Of a DNA stretch of 33,837 nt, positions 24,071 to 32,783 are shown one piece after another. The translations under genes and the position numbers were made by a program. Under the pieces are notes generated by a model. It saw only the letters and a program-made list of their open reading frames with translations. It was not told the origin of the DNA and made no database searches. This DNA comes from a virus. Location: positions 1 through 33,837 of the IMG/VR virus record IMGVR_UViG_3300030202_001841; one strand, written 5' to 3'. How positions within the stretch are numbered: the stretch's first letter is position 1; every line of letters begins with the position of its first letter.

Positions 24071-24109
24071 ATAAAAGCAAAGAATACCCCCACTATTACC
24101 GTGGGGATA
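24071..24109 (-). terminator. Probable terminator after the major capsid gene
   Basis: On the minus strand, 15 bases past the capsid stop, a nine-pair stem (TATCCCCAC with GTGGGGGTA, one T-G wobble) encloses the loop GGTAATA (24085-24109). It is followed by the T-rich sequence TTCTTTGCTTTTATTAATTA. A GC-rich stem followed by a T-rich tail fits a rho-independent terminator. It would be leaky, raising capsid mRNA over the downstream tail genes. Confidence 0.7.
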
Positions 24110-24124
24110 AACTTTACGTCAAAT

Positions 24125-25549
24125 TTATGAGTCGAATCTCATGAAGTTGTTAGCAGCTTGAACTACTAAACATCTTTCTGATAAATAGTGAATCTCCATT
24201 TTGTCATCACCGATTGTAGATGCTCCACCTACTGAACCAGTAACCCAAGATTTTAATTTTCTATCATCAGCTTGAGAAGCTCTATATCTTACGTGTAAGA
24301 AAGGTCTTCTAACATTGCTTCCTAGATTTTGGTCATATACTGAAGATGTTCCAGCAGGAATTAAAAGTCCTTTTAAAGATCCTACAGAACCTCTTGTAGA
24401 TTTATCGTTAAGATATTTCCAGTCAGTTTTGTAAAAGTCATAAGAACCTCTTCTAAATCCTGTGAATCCAAGGTTTAATGCCATATCTTCAGAGTTGTTA
24501 AATACTCCGTAAGCAGTTCCACCTTGTGCTCCAGATGATAAACCAGCTAATAAGTCATCTATGTAAAGATTTGCATCTCTATCTAAGAATAACATATTTT
24601 CTTCGATAGCTCCTTGCTTGTCTAATTCTTTTAATAAAAGATCAAACTCAGGAAGCTTATCAGCAGCTGGAGTAGCTGAGTCAAATTGATTTGTAGCTAC
24701 GATACCTCTTTCACCAATAGCAGAAAGTAATCCTTGAGAACCATCTGGAATGTCAGAATCAGCACCTGAAGCTGATTTCTCAGATTCAATAGCGATCATT
24801 TCCAAGTAGTCATCAAATCTTGCTTTTGTGTCAGCAGAAGATTTTAAGTACCATAAGTATCCAGACTCTCCGCCTTCACCACTTACTTGTACCCACCCGA
24901 TTTGAGCAGTGTCAGATCCGTTGATTTCAAAGTGATCTTTGATAATCATTGGCTTGTTAGTGAAAGTTTTGAAACCAGGCTCAATAGATTCAGTCATACT
25001 AGCAGTTCCTTTTTTGAATTCAGAACCGTATACGAAGAATTTAATTACTTGGTTGTCTGTTGTTGCGATACCAGCTAGGTCATCAACGTTTTCAGCACCG
25101 TAAGGCTTAATAGTTAATTGAGAGTTTGAATTTTCAACTCCAACCTTAACAAAAGCTTTGAATACAACGCTGTTTACCTCACATACTAATGTTGCTCCTT
25201 TTCTTACTGCATGTGTTTCAGTAGCTCCAGAGTCAATACCAGTGATTGTGTCAACAACACCAGTTACAGGGTTGATTTGACCATTGTAAGATAAGTGTAG
25301 TCTACCTTGCTCAGACCAAATAACTTGATCAGAAGACATAGGCATTTCTGCACTAATTTGTGAAAGGAATCCAGAAATAGTTCTGTTCCCGTATCTCTGT
25401 ACTTCACTTTCGTAAAGCTCAGGTAGATATTGTTTAGCCCATCCATCGTTTTGGATGTCTAAGTAACTCCCTAGTGTAGTCATCTTCGATGCCGAAGGAG
25501 TTAAAATGCTGCCAGCCAATGGGCCAGCAAATGATGCGTTTGTTGCCAT
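24125..25549 (-). CDS. Major capsid protein (HK97-type fold expected)
   Basis: 474 residues, the length typical of major capsid proteins in marine podoviruses and crAss-like phages. It lies right after an acidic scaffold-like gene, as usual in the portal-scaffold-capsid order. The start MATNASFAGPLAGSILTPSA leads into QNDGWAKQYLPELYESEVQR and RTISGFLSQISAEMPMSSDQ, a pattern I recall from this family's capsid N-termini (a helix followed by a beta segment). Further on, TRGSVGSLKGLLIPAGTSSV and the ending VVQAANNFMRFDS are also family-like. A terminator-like hairpin follows, in agreement with high separate expression. The start is preceded by A-rich DNA with no Shine-Dalgarno. HK97 fold is inferred from the family, not visible by motif. 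Confidence 0.8.
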   Translation of the reverse strand: MATNASFAGPLAGSILTPSASKMTTLGSYLDIQNDGWAKQYLPELYESEVQRYGNRTISGFLSQISAEMPMSSDQVIWSEQGRLHLSYNGQINPVTGVVDTITGIDSGATETHAVRKGATLVCEVNSVVFKAFVKVGVENSNSQLTIKPYGAENVDDLAGIATTDNQVIKFFVYGSEFKKGTASMTESIEPGFKTFTNKPMIIKDHFEINGSDTAQIGWVQVSGEGGESGYLWYLKSSADTKARFDDYLEMIAIESEKSASGADSDIPDGSQGLLSAIGERGIVATNQFDSATPAADKLPEFDLLLKELDKQGAIEENMLFLDRDANLYIDDLLAGLSSGAQGGTAYGVFNNSEDMALNLGFTGFRRGSYDFYKTDWKYLNDKSTRGSVGSLKGLLIPAGTSSVYDQNLGSNVRRPFLHVRYRASQADDRKLKSWVTGSVGGASTIGDDKMEIHYLSERCLVVQAANNFMRFDS

Positions 25550-25568
25550 TTTTTAAAATAGTTTTTGA

Positions 25569-26783
25569 TTAATAATTCTTAAGTTTAAATTTTAGCTTAG
25601 AATTATCATCCCCAGAAATAGCTTTTACTTTTATTCCACCAGCCTCAACATATCCACTAGAAGTTTTTCTAGGGTCCATACTGATGTTTTTAGCTTCAGC
25701 ACTCATTTGTTTGATTGCGTCGGCTTTGCCTTGTTCGTAAAAGTGGTTAGCTATTTTGTCAGGATTAGAAGCGGCAAATAAAGCTTTGTGGTAACCCCCG
25801 GCGTCTTGTAACATTTGATTGTCACCGACATATTTATTGAAAACATTCAATAAATCACTTTGAGTTTCTTTTACTTTGTTAACATCTTTTACATTGAAAC
25901 GGTATTTTTTGTCTCCTACATTGAAATTAAAACCTTTAAAATCGTTGTTAAAAACTTTACTAGTTTCTTGCTCAAAATGTTTTGTTTGCTGCTGTGATAA
26001 CTCCTCAGCTGATTTTTGCTCTTTATTGTATCTGTCAAAAAATTCAATAGCTTTTTGCTGTTCAGGAGCTAATCTGGAACCCAACTTGACTTCCTTATAG
26101 TATTTCTCCTTAGTTTCATTTAAAAACTTATTGGCATTTGCGACTTCCTCTTTAAGAGCAAGTTTTTTTCTTTTAATATCTTTTTCCTCATCTACTTCTT
26201 CGTCGTATGAAAATTTATCGTCTAATAAAAACGATACTTCATCATAACTTAAATGAGGTTTTGTTTGTTTGTAATATTCTCTTAATAATGTATTTTCATC
26301 TACATTTGAATAGTCAGCACTAAGTCTAACATAATCTTCAAGAGTTCCACCAGTTTCTTCCATAAATTTTACCAGTTCTTGTATGTTTTCCGGTAGGTTT
26401 ACTTCTGGTTCTTTTGTTTCTTCAACCGGTTCAACTTCTTGTTCTGGTTGTTTTTCTTCAGCTACTGGAGCTGGTTCTTCTGAAACTTCCTCTTCAACAA
26501 CTTCTTCAAGTACAGGTTCTTCTACTTTTTCTTGCTGTACTTCTTGCAGTTCCACTTTGGCTTCTTCCCCATCTTTTTCATCTTCGCTGCTTCCGCGTAA
26601 CACGCCATCTTCTGTTTTTTGTTCTTGAACGGCATCTGTTTCTTCTTTTTGTTTGTTAATTTTTCCTAAATCCACAGTGTAATCGCCATCTTCGTTAGTT
26701 GATAGCTTTTGTACTTCTGCTTCTTTTTCGGCAATAGACTTTTCTTCAACGTCTAAAGCTTCTACTTTGATGTTTTCTGACAT
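25569..26783 (-). CDS. Capsid scaffolding protein
   Basis: 404 residues, very acidic. Residues 1-130 are Glu/Val/Pro-rich low complexity (VEEPVLEEVVEEEVSEEPAP, EEKQPEQEVEPVEETKEPEV), followed by a helical, coiled-coil-like middle (LALKEEVANANKFLNETKEK, EEKDIKRKKL) and a basic C-terminal stretch with SMDPRKTSSGYVEAGG and a final KLKFKLKNY. Position between portal and capsid, acidic coiled-coil makeup and a basic C-terminal end match scaffolding proteins of tailed phages, which are expelled or degraded during capsid maturation. No protease motif is visible, so there is no sign of a fused prohead protease. Confident because of order and composition. Confidence 0.78.
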   Translation of the reverse strand: MSENIKVEALDVEEKSIAEKEAEVQKLSTNEDGDYTVDLGKINKQKEETDAVQEQKTEDGVLRGSSEDEKDGEEAKVELQEVQQEKVEEPVLEEVVEEEVSEEPAPVAEEKQPEQEVEPVEETKEPEVNLPENIQELVKFMEETGGTLEDYVRLSADYSNVDENTLLREYYKQTKPHLSYDEVSFLLDDKFSYDEEVDEEKDIKRKKLALKEEVANANKFLNETKEKYYKEVKLGSRLAPEQQKAIEFFDRYNKEQKSAEELSQQQTKHFEQETSKVFNNDFKGFNFNVGDKKYRFNVKDVNKVKETQSDLLNVFNKYVGDNQMLQDAGGYHKALFAASNPDKIANHFYEQGKADAIKQMSAEAKNISMDPRKTSSGYVEAGGIKVKAISGDDNSKLKFKLKNY

Positions 26784-26806
26784 AATAAAATATAATTGTT
26801 AAAAAT

Positions 26807-29218
26807 TTATCTTGGATCAAATTGCTCTAATCCAAATCCACCTAAGTTATCAAATCCTGCGGATTCAAACTTTTTTGGTGGTGTACCAGATTTTCTCTGG
26901 TCTATTAATTCACTTTGTTGCGATGCTTGTATTTTAGTTCGTTCGTCTTTACGATCTTCCTTATACTTCTCTTTATTGTTAATCACCTGGTTCTCCTGCT
27001 CTTTAAGCTTCATATTAAGTTGAAACTCGTATTCCATTAACTCTTTTTTAATTTCTGCTTCCCTTTCAAGTTTTGCAATATCGAATTGTGATTGTGCTTG
27101 TGCAATTTGTACTTTGCTTTCAGCAATCCCTTGCTGTTTTTGTATTTCTGCGGCGGCCCCTGCTTGAGCTGACTGAGCGTTAGCTTGAGACTGTGCTTGG
27201 ATATTTTCCATTTGGATTTGTCTATCTCTTTCAAACTTTTGCTTTCTTCTTAATTTTAATAACTGATTGGCTAACTTTAAATTTTTAATTTCTCTTACAT
27301 CAATAGCATCTTCTAATTCTATTTGCTTTTGTGTAATTGCCATTTGTATGTTATTTTCTAGCAATTGTTTTTCTTCTTCATCTGGGGCTAATTGTAAAAA
27401 TATACCAAAATCATGCAGATGTAATTCTTTCATTTCTTCAAGCGCACCCACATTAAATTTACCTAATGATTGAATAAAAGAATTTTTAGTTTGTGAATAT
27501 TCTAACACATCAGAAACTCTTAACGCTATAGCTTCTGCTGTTTTTAATGTTAAATATAATCCAGCTTGCAATATATGTCTAGTTGCTGTATTACTATTAG
27601 CTGCCGCTATTTTTTGTAAACCAACTAACGCATTTCTATCTGGCGTGCTACCATCTCTAGCTTCATTCAATCCTGTAACATCTCTCATCATTTGTAAATA
27701 ATAATTATAAGATTGTATTAAGCTTTGTATTTTTGAACCACCTGCACCAGCTCTTAATTCTTGTATAGGCACCCTACCGTTATTAAATTCACCGTCTTGT
27801 GTCATTGATCTACCAATAACAGAACCTGTTTGGAAGTACATGTTTAAAGCTTCTTGCGGATTGTAATTAGTTCCATTACCTAAATCAACTTCAGCTAAAC
27901 CATCAGCATCTAAATAAACGCCATCAGGCACCATACGTGATAATACTTGTTGAAGTTTTAAATGAGTAATTTGAATCATATCAGCAAAAGATGTCATTCT
28001 GCTAACTAACGATTCGGTTTTACCTTTATAAACCCTAGGCGCTACAATATTATAACTCATCTGAACCTTAGTAATATCAGATTTAGGCCTTGTCATATTA
28101 ACAGCTTTTTGCCATTTTAATAATTTATCATGACCTACAATCTTAGCACCTGTGTATAAACATTCAATAGATCTATTTACTTTTTCAAATCTAGCTCTAG
28201 AATCTTTGGGTGGATTGAATGTATCATCTTTTTTAATTGCTTTATCAGCGCCAGATGTTGTTTCTTTTATTTTATATACTTGATTTTGAAATGTTTTATA
28301 TTCAAAATATAGTATGTTTACAAAATTTTTATCAGCTGAATTTGTTCCTATTTGATTATATAATACAGAACCATCACCTTTACCTTCAATTTCTTCAATA
28401 TCCTCATTTGTTAGTTGTGGGAATTGCTTTTTTAATTCAACTAAACTAACTCTTCTAACCTCACCAACATAATATAAATCATCAAAATATGGCGAATCAG
28501 TATAAGAATATACTAAATCAGAAGGATCAACGTATTCTAATTTAATTCCTTCAGCGGTATTAAAGCTGTTTTTTACAGCGGCTATTCCTAAAACTGTAAT
28601 ATCGTAATCTAATCTTTTCTTTAATAATTCGTATTTATTTAAATCAAAAACATTATTTATAGCTTGTTCTTCTGCAATTTCAACTGATTGTTTGTAATCA
28701 AGTTGCATGTGTAACTCTAATTCTTGATTGTTGGCAGGTAAGGTTTTAGGATCATTTTCAAACATATCAATACCTAGTTGTTGTTGAGCGGCATTATAAT
28801 ATTCTGCATTCCCCATATCCCTTAAAATACTTTGAACGTATTTTGTTCTTTTTTCAGTTGAAATATTATCAACCGAATAAGCTTTTAAATCGTAAGCTCT
28901 TTCAGCAATACCGTTAACAACTATATCCACAAACTTTGGAATAATAGGTACTGGTTTCCAATCTAAATTTAGATAAGACAAATCACCGTTAATGGATAAT
29001 TCATCTTTATATTTTTTAATGCTTTGCTCGCCTCTTGCATATAACCTAAGGTTATGATAGTTATCTCTATTTGAGAAATAGCGAGATCCTCCTGAATCTT
29101 TTTTGAACCATTCTGACTCAATAGCTTTAGCGATTTGAAGTCCATAATCTAAACCTCCCTTTTCTGCGTCACTAACTGCTTGACTCGGAAAAATACCTTT
29201 TGGTGATACTCTTGCCAT
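26807..29218 (-). CDS. Portal protein
   Basis: 803 residues, within the range of podoviral portals. It follows terL (0-base gap) and precedes the scaffold gene. Typical features are: N-terminal LDYGLQIAKAIESEWFKKDS and SRYFSNRDNYHNLRLYARGE; the core KLEYVDPSDLVYSYTDSPYF; a helical stem region (KIQSLIQSYNYYLQMMRDVT, GLNEARDGSTPDRNALVG) that in portals of this type carries the inner ring; and a C-terminal Gln/Ala-rich coiled coil (QAQSQANAQSAQAGAAAEIQ) ending in a Lys/Glu stretch. It forms the twelve-subunit ring at one vertex through which DNA is packed by TerL and released. Assigned by pattern, length and order. Confidence 0.85.
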   Translation of the reverse strand: MARVSPKGIFPSQAVSDAEKGGLDYGLQIAKAIESEWFKKDSGGSRYFSNRDNYHNLRLYARGEQSIKKYKDELSINGDLSYLNLDWKPVPIIPKFVDIVVNGIAERAYDLKAYSVDNISTEKRTKYVQSILRDMGNAEYYNAAQQQLGIDMFENDPKTLPANNQELELHMQLDYKQSVEIAEEQAINNVFDLNKYELLKKRLDYDITVLGIAAVKNSFNTAEGIKLEYVDPSDLVYSYTDSPYFDDLYYVGEVRRVSLVELKKQFPQLTNEDIEEIEGKGDGSVLYNQIGTNSADKNFVNILYFEYKTFQNQVYKIKETTSGADKAIKKDDTFNPPKDSRARFEKVNRSIECLYTGAKIVGHDKLLKWQKAVNMTRPKSDITKVQMSYNIVAPRVYKGKTESLVSRMTSFADMIQITHLKLQQVLSRMVPDGVYLDADGLAEVDLGNGTNYNPQEALNMYFQTGSVIGRSMTQDGEFNNGRVPIQELRAGAGGSKIQSLIQSYNYYLQMMRDVTGLNEARDGSTPDRNALVGLQKIAAANSNTATRHILQAGLYLTLKTAEAIALRVSDVLEYSQTKNSFIQSLGKFNVGALEEMKELHLHDFGIFLQLAPDEEEKQLLENNIQMAITQKQIELEDAIDVREIKNLKLANQLLKLRRKQKFERDRQIQMENIQAQSQANAQSAQAGAAAEIQKQQGIAESKVQIAQAQSQFDIAKLEREAEIKKELMEYEFQLNMKLKEQENQVINNKEKYKEDRKDERTKIQASQQSELIDQRKSGTPPKKFESAGFDNLGGFGLEQFDPR

Positions 29219-31429
29219 CTATTGTATTATTTTTGAAAAATTTCCATTATTGTTATATTTAGAAAAACTAAAATTAACTTTACTTTTTAATTGTCTAATT
29301 TGATTTGGTGCGTATCTATGTTTATTACATGCCATAATCGCTAATCCTGAACTAATAGCCGCATCAAATTTTGTTCTTTTATTTATATCAAACTTAGCCC
29401 AATCGTTTAATGTATTATTAAAATACATATCCCCGTAGCTTCCGTTTTCTTGTTCACCCACATAAGTATTAATATAACTTTCTATTGCGGATGCGTGTGC
29501 TTGCCTTATATCTTCACTTGAGTTCGGTATACCACCTATTTCTTTTTCTGTGACTGATAATTTATTCCAAACTTTATCAGGCCTATTCATTGAATATCCC
29601 CTATATCCTCTTCTTTTTAAATAATACAGTAATCTTGGTTTGTTATTTTCCGCAAGTATTGGCATACCGTAAAAATGTAATGCCATTAATATATCTTCAA
29701 AAAACATTTCCGCTGTTTGCGGTCTAGCTATATATTCTAAAAAAAACATATTAGCAGGAATTTCTTCCATACTAAACTTTGTGAGACCGTGTAAAGCACC
29801 CTTAGATCCCTGACCGTCGGTAGTCCCGGATATATCGTAGCTATCGCAGCCAAATGCACCGCTATGTTCGTTCCCAGGATATTTAACTCCATTTTTTATT
29901 ACTACTTTATTTTGTAAACGTATAGGTGGAACCCAGCTGACATTAAATCTTCCGCTTGGATTAGGTATAAATTCTACTTTAGTATCTTTTACACCATTTT
30001 GCCATTGGAAACTACCCTTAGTGACTAATGCACTATATTTTGCTTCTTCGTTAAAATCTACTTGTTCGTATATTTTTGCTAAATTAAATATACTGTTTTT
30101 AGTTTCATCTCTAAAAGCATGCTCTTCTGTTCTTGGGAACTGACGATAAAATTCATTTAAACCGTCTTGATCTCCTTTTAATCCTTCAACCTCATTTTCC
30201 CAATGTTCGATAACCCCGACGTCGATATAATCTCCCTGGTGGTCTTTAACAGGCTTACTCGGTGTGTTGAAGACAGGTGCTCCATGAGAATCGATGAATC
30301 CTTCGAAATTCCATTCCATAGGTATGAACAAAGAATATAATCCCGAGCGAGTCTGTCCATTCTTATTTCGTTTTGTGACGTCTGAGTCATTGTACAGCTT
30401 TTTAAAATTTTCACCACCTTTGTCAAGAGCATTGCTCGTTGATCCCATCATACACTTACCAATTATTCTCGAACCTAATCTTAACGTAGTTTTTGTAACA
30501 CGCCAGTTGTTGAGAATGTTTTCAGGTCTTTCCCATTTTCCTGCTTCATCGTGAACAAGAAGTGTGAGTTTCTCTCCATCGTATGAATTGTCCCCTGTGT
30601 TTTTCCAATCGATTGTAGTATCGAGTCCTTCCATTTCTTGTGGCTTGTCTTTAGACTCAAACCTTTTTCTTGTAAACTTAGATGCTGGTACCCTGTAAGC
30701 CAGTTCTGTTTTTGGTCGATCCATACCATCTTGTATGGGTCTGAAAAAGAACGGGTAGTTAATTGAAATGGGTACAACTTTATCTGTAAACATTTTTTTT
30801 GCATCTGCACCAGACTTGGATAATATGCCGTATCTTGAATCAGAGGATATGGTTGCCAAATTAACTGTTTCTGCTGATGCCATAAACGAGAAACCACTAC
30901 GTCTGTTTTTAAGGTAGCACATTCCATAACATCTTCTATCTGCTTTGCAAGCTTCCCAGAATATAAAGAATAATCTGTTTGCTTCTCTAAACTCTGGCTT
31001 CCCAACATCAATCTTGGTCCACTGCAAGTACATATAGTGAGTGCCAGTAATATAAGTAGGAACCCCTTTGTTATTGAACCAATGACCCTCGTCGCGTTTG
31101 GTAAATTCTCTATCAATATATGCATGCCATCTTTGTTTAAATTCACTTGGATAATCTCTCCAATCAAATATACTCTTAACAGATTTAAGTTCCTTAGGGT
31201 ACTCCTGAGGCGTCCATTCGTTGTATTTAGTATCTACTTCCCTAGCTTTTGGCAATGCTATTTTTAAATTTTGTATGCTATACACATCTCCAATCTCACC
31301 AGTCTTAGATATAACCACAACATCGTGTTCGCTATTATATCCGTATTTCCACTTCTTAGATCTGTTTAATCTACTAATTGTGGTTTTTTTAATAGGTTCT
31401 ATGACCTTAAATAAAGTTTGTTCGTACAT
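29219..31429 (-). CDS. terL: Terminase large subunit (DNA packaging ATPase/nuclease)
   Basis: 736 residues. The ATPase part has a Walker A-like element at 174-181 (KNRRSGFS, in the CYLKNRRSGFSFMASAETVN context), an R/K-x-x-x-G form rather than the classical GxxxxGK[ST], as in crAss-like and related marine terminases, and a Walker B at 290-297 (LLVHDEAG, D294 and E295). The nuclease part shows GAFGCDSYDISGTTDGQG (acidic residue near 527) and a late D in KFDAAISSGLAIMAC. Together these fit the terminase architecture of an ATPase followed by an RNase H-like nuclease. It lies directly upstream of the portal. Its start overlaps the stop of the preceding small gene by one base. Confidence 0.88.
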   Translation of the reverse strand: MYEQTLFKVIEPIKKTTISRLNRSKKWKYGYNSEHDVVVISKTGEIGDVYSIQNLKIALPKAREVDTKYNEWTPQEYPKELKSVKSIFDWRDYPSEFKQRWHAYIDREFTKRDEGHWFNNKGVPTYITGTHYMYLQWTKIDVGKPEFREANRLFFIFWEACKADRRCYGMCYLKNRRSGFSFMASAETVNLATISSDSRYGILSKSGADAKKMFTDKVVPISINYPFFFRPIQDGMDRPKTELAYRVPASKFTRKRFESKDKPQEMEGLDTTIDWKNTGDNSYDGEKLTLLVHDEAGKWERPENILNNWRVTKTTLRLGSRIIGKCMMGSTSNALDKGGENFKKLYNDSDVTKRNKNGQTRSGLYSLFIPMEWNFEGFIDSHGAPVFNTPSKPVKDHQGDYIDVGVIEHWENEVEGLKGDQDGLNEFYRQFPRTEEHAFRDETKNSIFNLAKIYEQVDFNEEAKYSALVTKGSFQWQNGVKDTKVEFIPNPSGRFNVSWVPPIRLQNKVVIKNGVKYPGNEHSGAFGCDSYDISGTTDGQGSKGALHGLTKFSMEEIPANMFFLEYIARPQTAEMFFEDILMALHFYGMPILAENNKPRLLYYLKRRGYRGYSMNRPDKVWNKLSVTEKEIGGIPNSSEDIRQAHASAIESYINTYVGEQENGSYGDMYFNNTLNDWAKFDINKRTKFDAAISSGLAIMACNKHRYAPNQIRQLKSKVNFSFSKYNNNGNFSKIIQ

Positions 31430-31701
31430 TACTTAGATCTTCTTTCTGCGAACCCCTTAAACGTATCAACTTTTTGTTCTTTAGGTTTGTTTTCTAATAA
31501 ACCTTTTTCTTCTTCTATTCTGTTTAAGATCTCAAATGCATCGAATATTGCGAGCTTTTTAGTGGCTGCAGCGTTCTTGAGTCTATCGGCTGAAATATCA
31601 TCATCAGTTTCAACAATCGGTTCTTTCGCGACTTTAACGAGTTCTTTGACTGCATCATAACCAGCTTGGATTATATTCTTTTTCGTTTCCTTGACGTTCA
31701 T
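31429..31701 (-). CDS. Probable small terminase-like or packaging accessory protein
   Basis: 90 residues, helical: MNVKETKKNIIQAGYDAVKE, VKVAKEPIVETDDDISADRL, then KNAAATKKLAIFDAFEILNR and EEEKGLLENKPKEQKVDT. It lies just upstream of terL with a one-base overlap, the place where a small terminase subunit is expected, and marine podoviruses of this group carry a similar protein there. The sequence has no obvious helix-turn-helix, so DNA recognition is not shown. It starts inside the preceding gene (47-base overlap), which supports coupled expression. The packaging role is inferred mainly from context. Confidence 0.55.
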   Translation of the reverse strand: MNVKETKKNIIQAGYDAVKELVKVAKEPIVETDDDISADRLKNAAATKKLAIFDAFEILNRIEEEKGLLENKPKEQKVDTFKGFAERRSK

Positions 31702-32248
31702 ATTTAATAGATATTTCTCTTGTTAGTACTCTATACATTCTTTCACCGTCAACAATAAATTCGTATTCACTGCTTGGTGTAAACCCAACTAAATCTTCTT
31801 TCTCTATTAAACTGCTAATGTCTTTATCAACGTATTTTATAATGCCCTTGAAGGGCTGTTCTTTCTCGTTACTTAATATATTAGTAGATTGAATTGGTTT
31901 AACAAAACAAAAGCCCTTAGGAGCATTCCATTTGTTGTTTCGTTTATATAAGTATATTTGATCTGACTTTACAAAATACAAATCATCTTTATAATAACTT
32001 CGGCTGTTTTTTTCTATACCATGCTGATTGTACCATCTTCTAAATACATTGTGATGTAATATAACTTCATCACCTATTTGAATTTCTGTATCCTCAGATT
32101 TTGGTATATTTAAAACTATTCCGGTACGACTAATATACCGATGATCAGAGATCTCAGTGTTTACTAAGAGCTCTTGACCATCTATATATTTTTTATTATC
32201 GTATCTTTCGTTTTTTGGTTTTATAATAAAATCAAATAAACTTTGCAT
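31655..32248 (-). CDS. GroES-like (co-chaperonin-like) protein
   Basis: 197 residues. The pattern MQSLFDFIIKPKNERYDN, VNTEISDHRYISRTGIVLNI, then DTEIQIGDEVILHHNVFRRW and KDDLYFVKSDQIYLYKRNNK, followed by IVDGERMYRVLTREISIKYE, follows the strand order of the GroES beta barrel. The G-D-E-V-x-x-H-H-N part is the 'roof' strand position. A closely matching protein occurs upstream of the terminase genes in related marine phages. I assign it as a GroES-like fold with moderate confidence; the mobile loop that touches GroEL cannot be marked clearly. It may help the host GroEL fold the capsid protein, as phage gp31 does in T4, but that is inference. It overlaps the next gene by 47 bases. Confidence 0.55.
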   Translation of the reverse strand: MQSLFDFIIKPKNERYDNKKYIDGQELLVNTEISDHRYISRTGIVLNIPKSEDTEIQIGDEVILHHNVFRRWYNQHGIEKNSRSYYKDDLYFVKSDQIYLYKRNNKWNAPKGFCFVKPIQSTNILSNEKEQPFKGIIKYVDKDISSLIEKEDLVGFTPSSEYEFIVDGERMYRVLTREISIKYERQGNEKEYNPSWL

Positions 32249-32466
32249 TAATATTCTAAATTGTATTCCACAGCAATTGCCATGTTTTTATTAAAGTCTT
32301 TCCACGGTAATACTTCGTTTTTCTTTTTAATATAAATAGAAAACTTATCGTCATTTTCAACTATATCACATATTGTATGGCCACCATATACTTCTTGGCC
32401 TACGGCATAATGCATAGCGTCATTCTTATAGTCTCTACCTATACTTATTTTACGAACTAGGCTCAT
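32248..32466 (-). CDS. Small conserved phage protein, 72 residues
   Basis: Compact protein with alternating strands: MSLVRKISIGRDYKNDAMHY, AVGQEVYGGHTICDIVEN, DDKFSIYIKKKNEVLPWKDF, NKNMAIAVEYNLEY. The features V-x-K-x-x-I-G, A-M-H-Y-x-V-G-Q and N-K-N-x-x-x-x-x-E-Y-N recur in small genes upstream of the terminase in marine podoviruses. No function is known to me. It overlaps the coiled-coil gene by 17 bases and its own stop overlaps the next ATG (TAATG), so it is translated as part of the chain. It may interact with the GroES-like product next to it. Confidence 0.6.
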   Translation of the reverse strand: MSLVRKISIGRDYKNDAMHYAVGQEVYGGHTICDIVENDDKFSIYIKKKNEVLPWKDFNKNMAIAVEYNLEY

Positions 32467-32707
32467 CTTCCTCTTTTATTGGCTCGAAAGTTCCGTCTTG
32501 AATATTAATTTGTACTTTACCGTATTTTTCTTCTAGCTTAGCTTGGAATTTATTTAAATCGCTTTGTACTTCGCTAGCGGCATGCTGTACTTGGTGTTTT
32601 CTTAATTCTAAGTTTCCAATTTGAGTTGCTGCGTTGTTTAATTGACTAACAAATCCTTGCAACTCTTCTAATTGTTCTGGTGTAATTTTGTTCTCTTGGT
32701 TTTCCAT
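32450..32707 (-). CDS. Small coiled-coil protein, prefoldin-like pattern
   Basis: 85 residues: a helix-rich first part (ITPEQLEELQGFVSQLNNAA), a central turn (TQIGNLELRKHQVQHAASEV), a second helix (QSDLNKFQAKLEEKYGKV), then a short strand end (QINIQDGTFEPIKEEDEPSS). Two antiparallel helices joined at a short turn recall prefoldin subunits, and the K-Y-G-x-V-x-I-N ending is shared by phage relatives. It starts the small-gene chain that ends at terL. The start is an ATG preceded by A-rich DNA with no Shine-Dalgarno. No role is proven; a chaperone or assembly function would fit with the GroES-like gene close by. Confidence 0.6.
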   Translation of the reverse strand: MENQENKITPEQLEELQGFVSQLNNAATQIGNLELRKHQVQHAASEVQSDLNKFQAKLEEKYGKVQINIQDGTFEPIKEEDEPSS

Positions 32708-32783
32708 AATTTTACTTTTTTTTTAAATTAAATTTAATTGATTGGGTTATAATTTATTATTACTTGTTTTACTGCATTTCTAA

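Noticed and set aside
24051-24080. Ten-residue upstream extension of the gene ending at 23295
   Set aside because: The extension is hydrophobic and overlaps the T-rich tail of the capsid terminator; the ATG at 24050 is a better start.
32708-32783. Possible promoter in the AT-rich gap before the packaging gene chain
   Set aside because: The gap is AT-rich but no match to a Bacteroidota promoter pattern (TAnnTTTG with an upstream TTG) could be marked.
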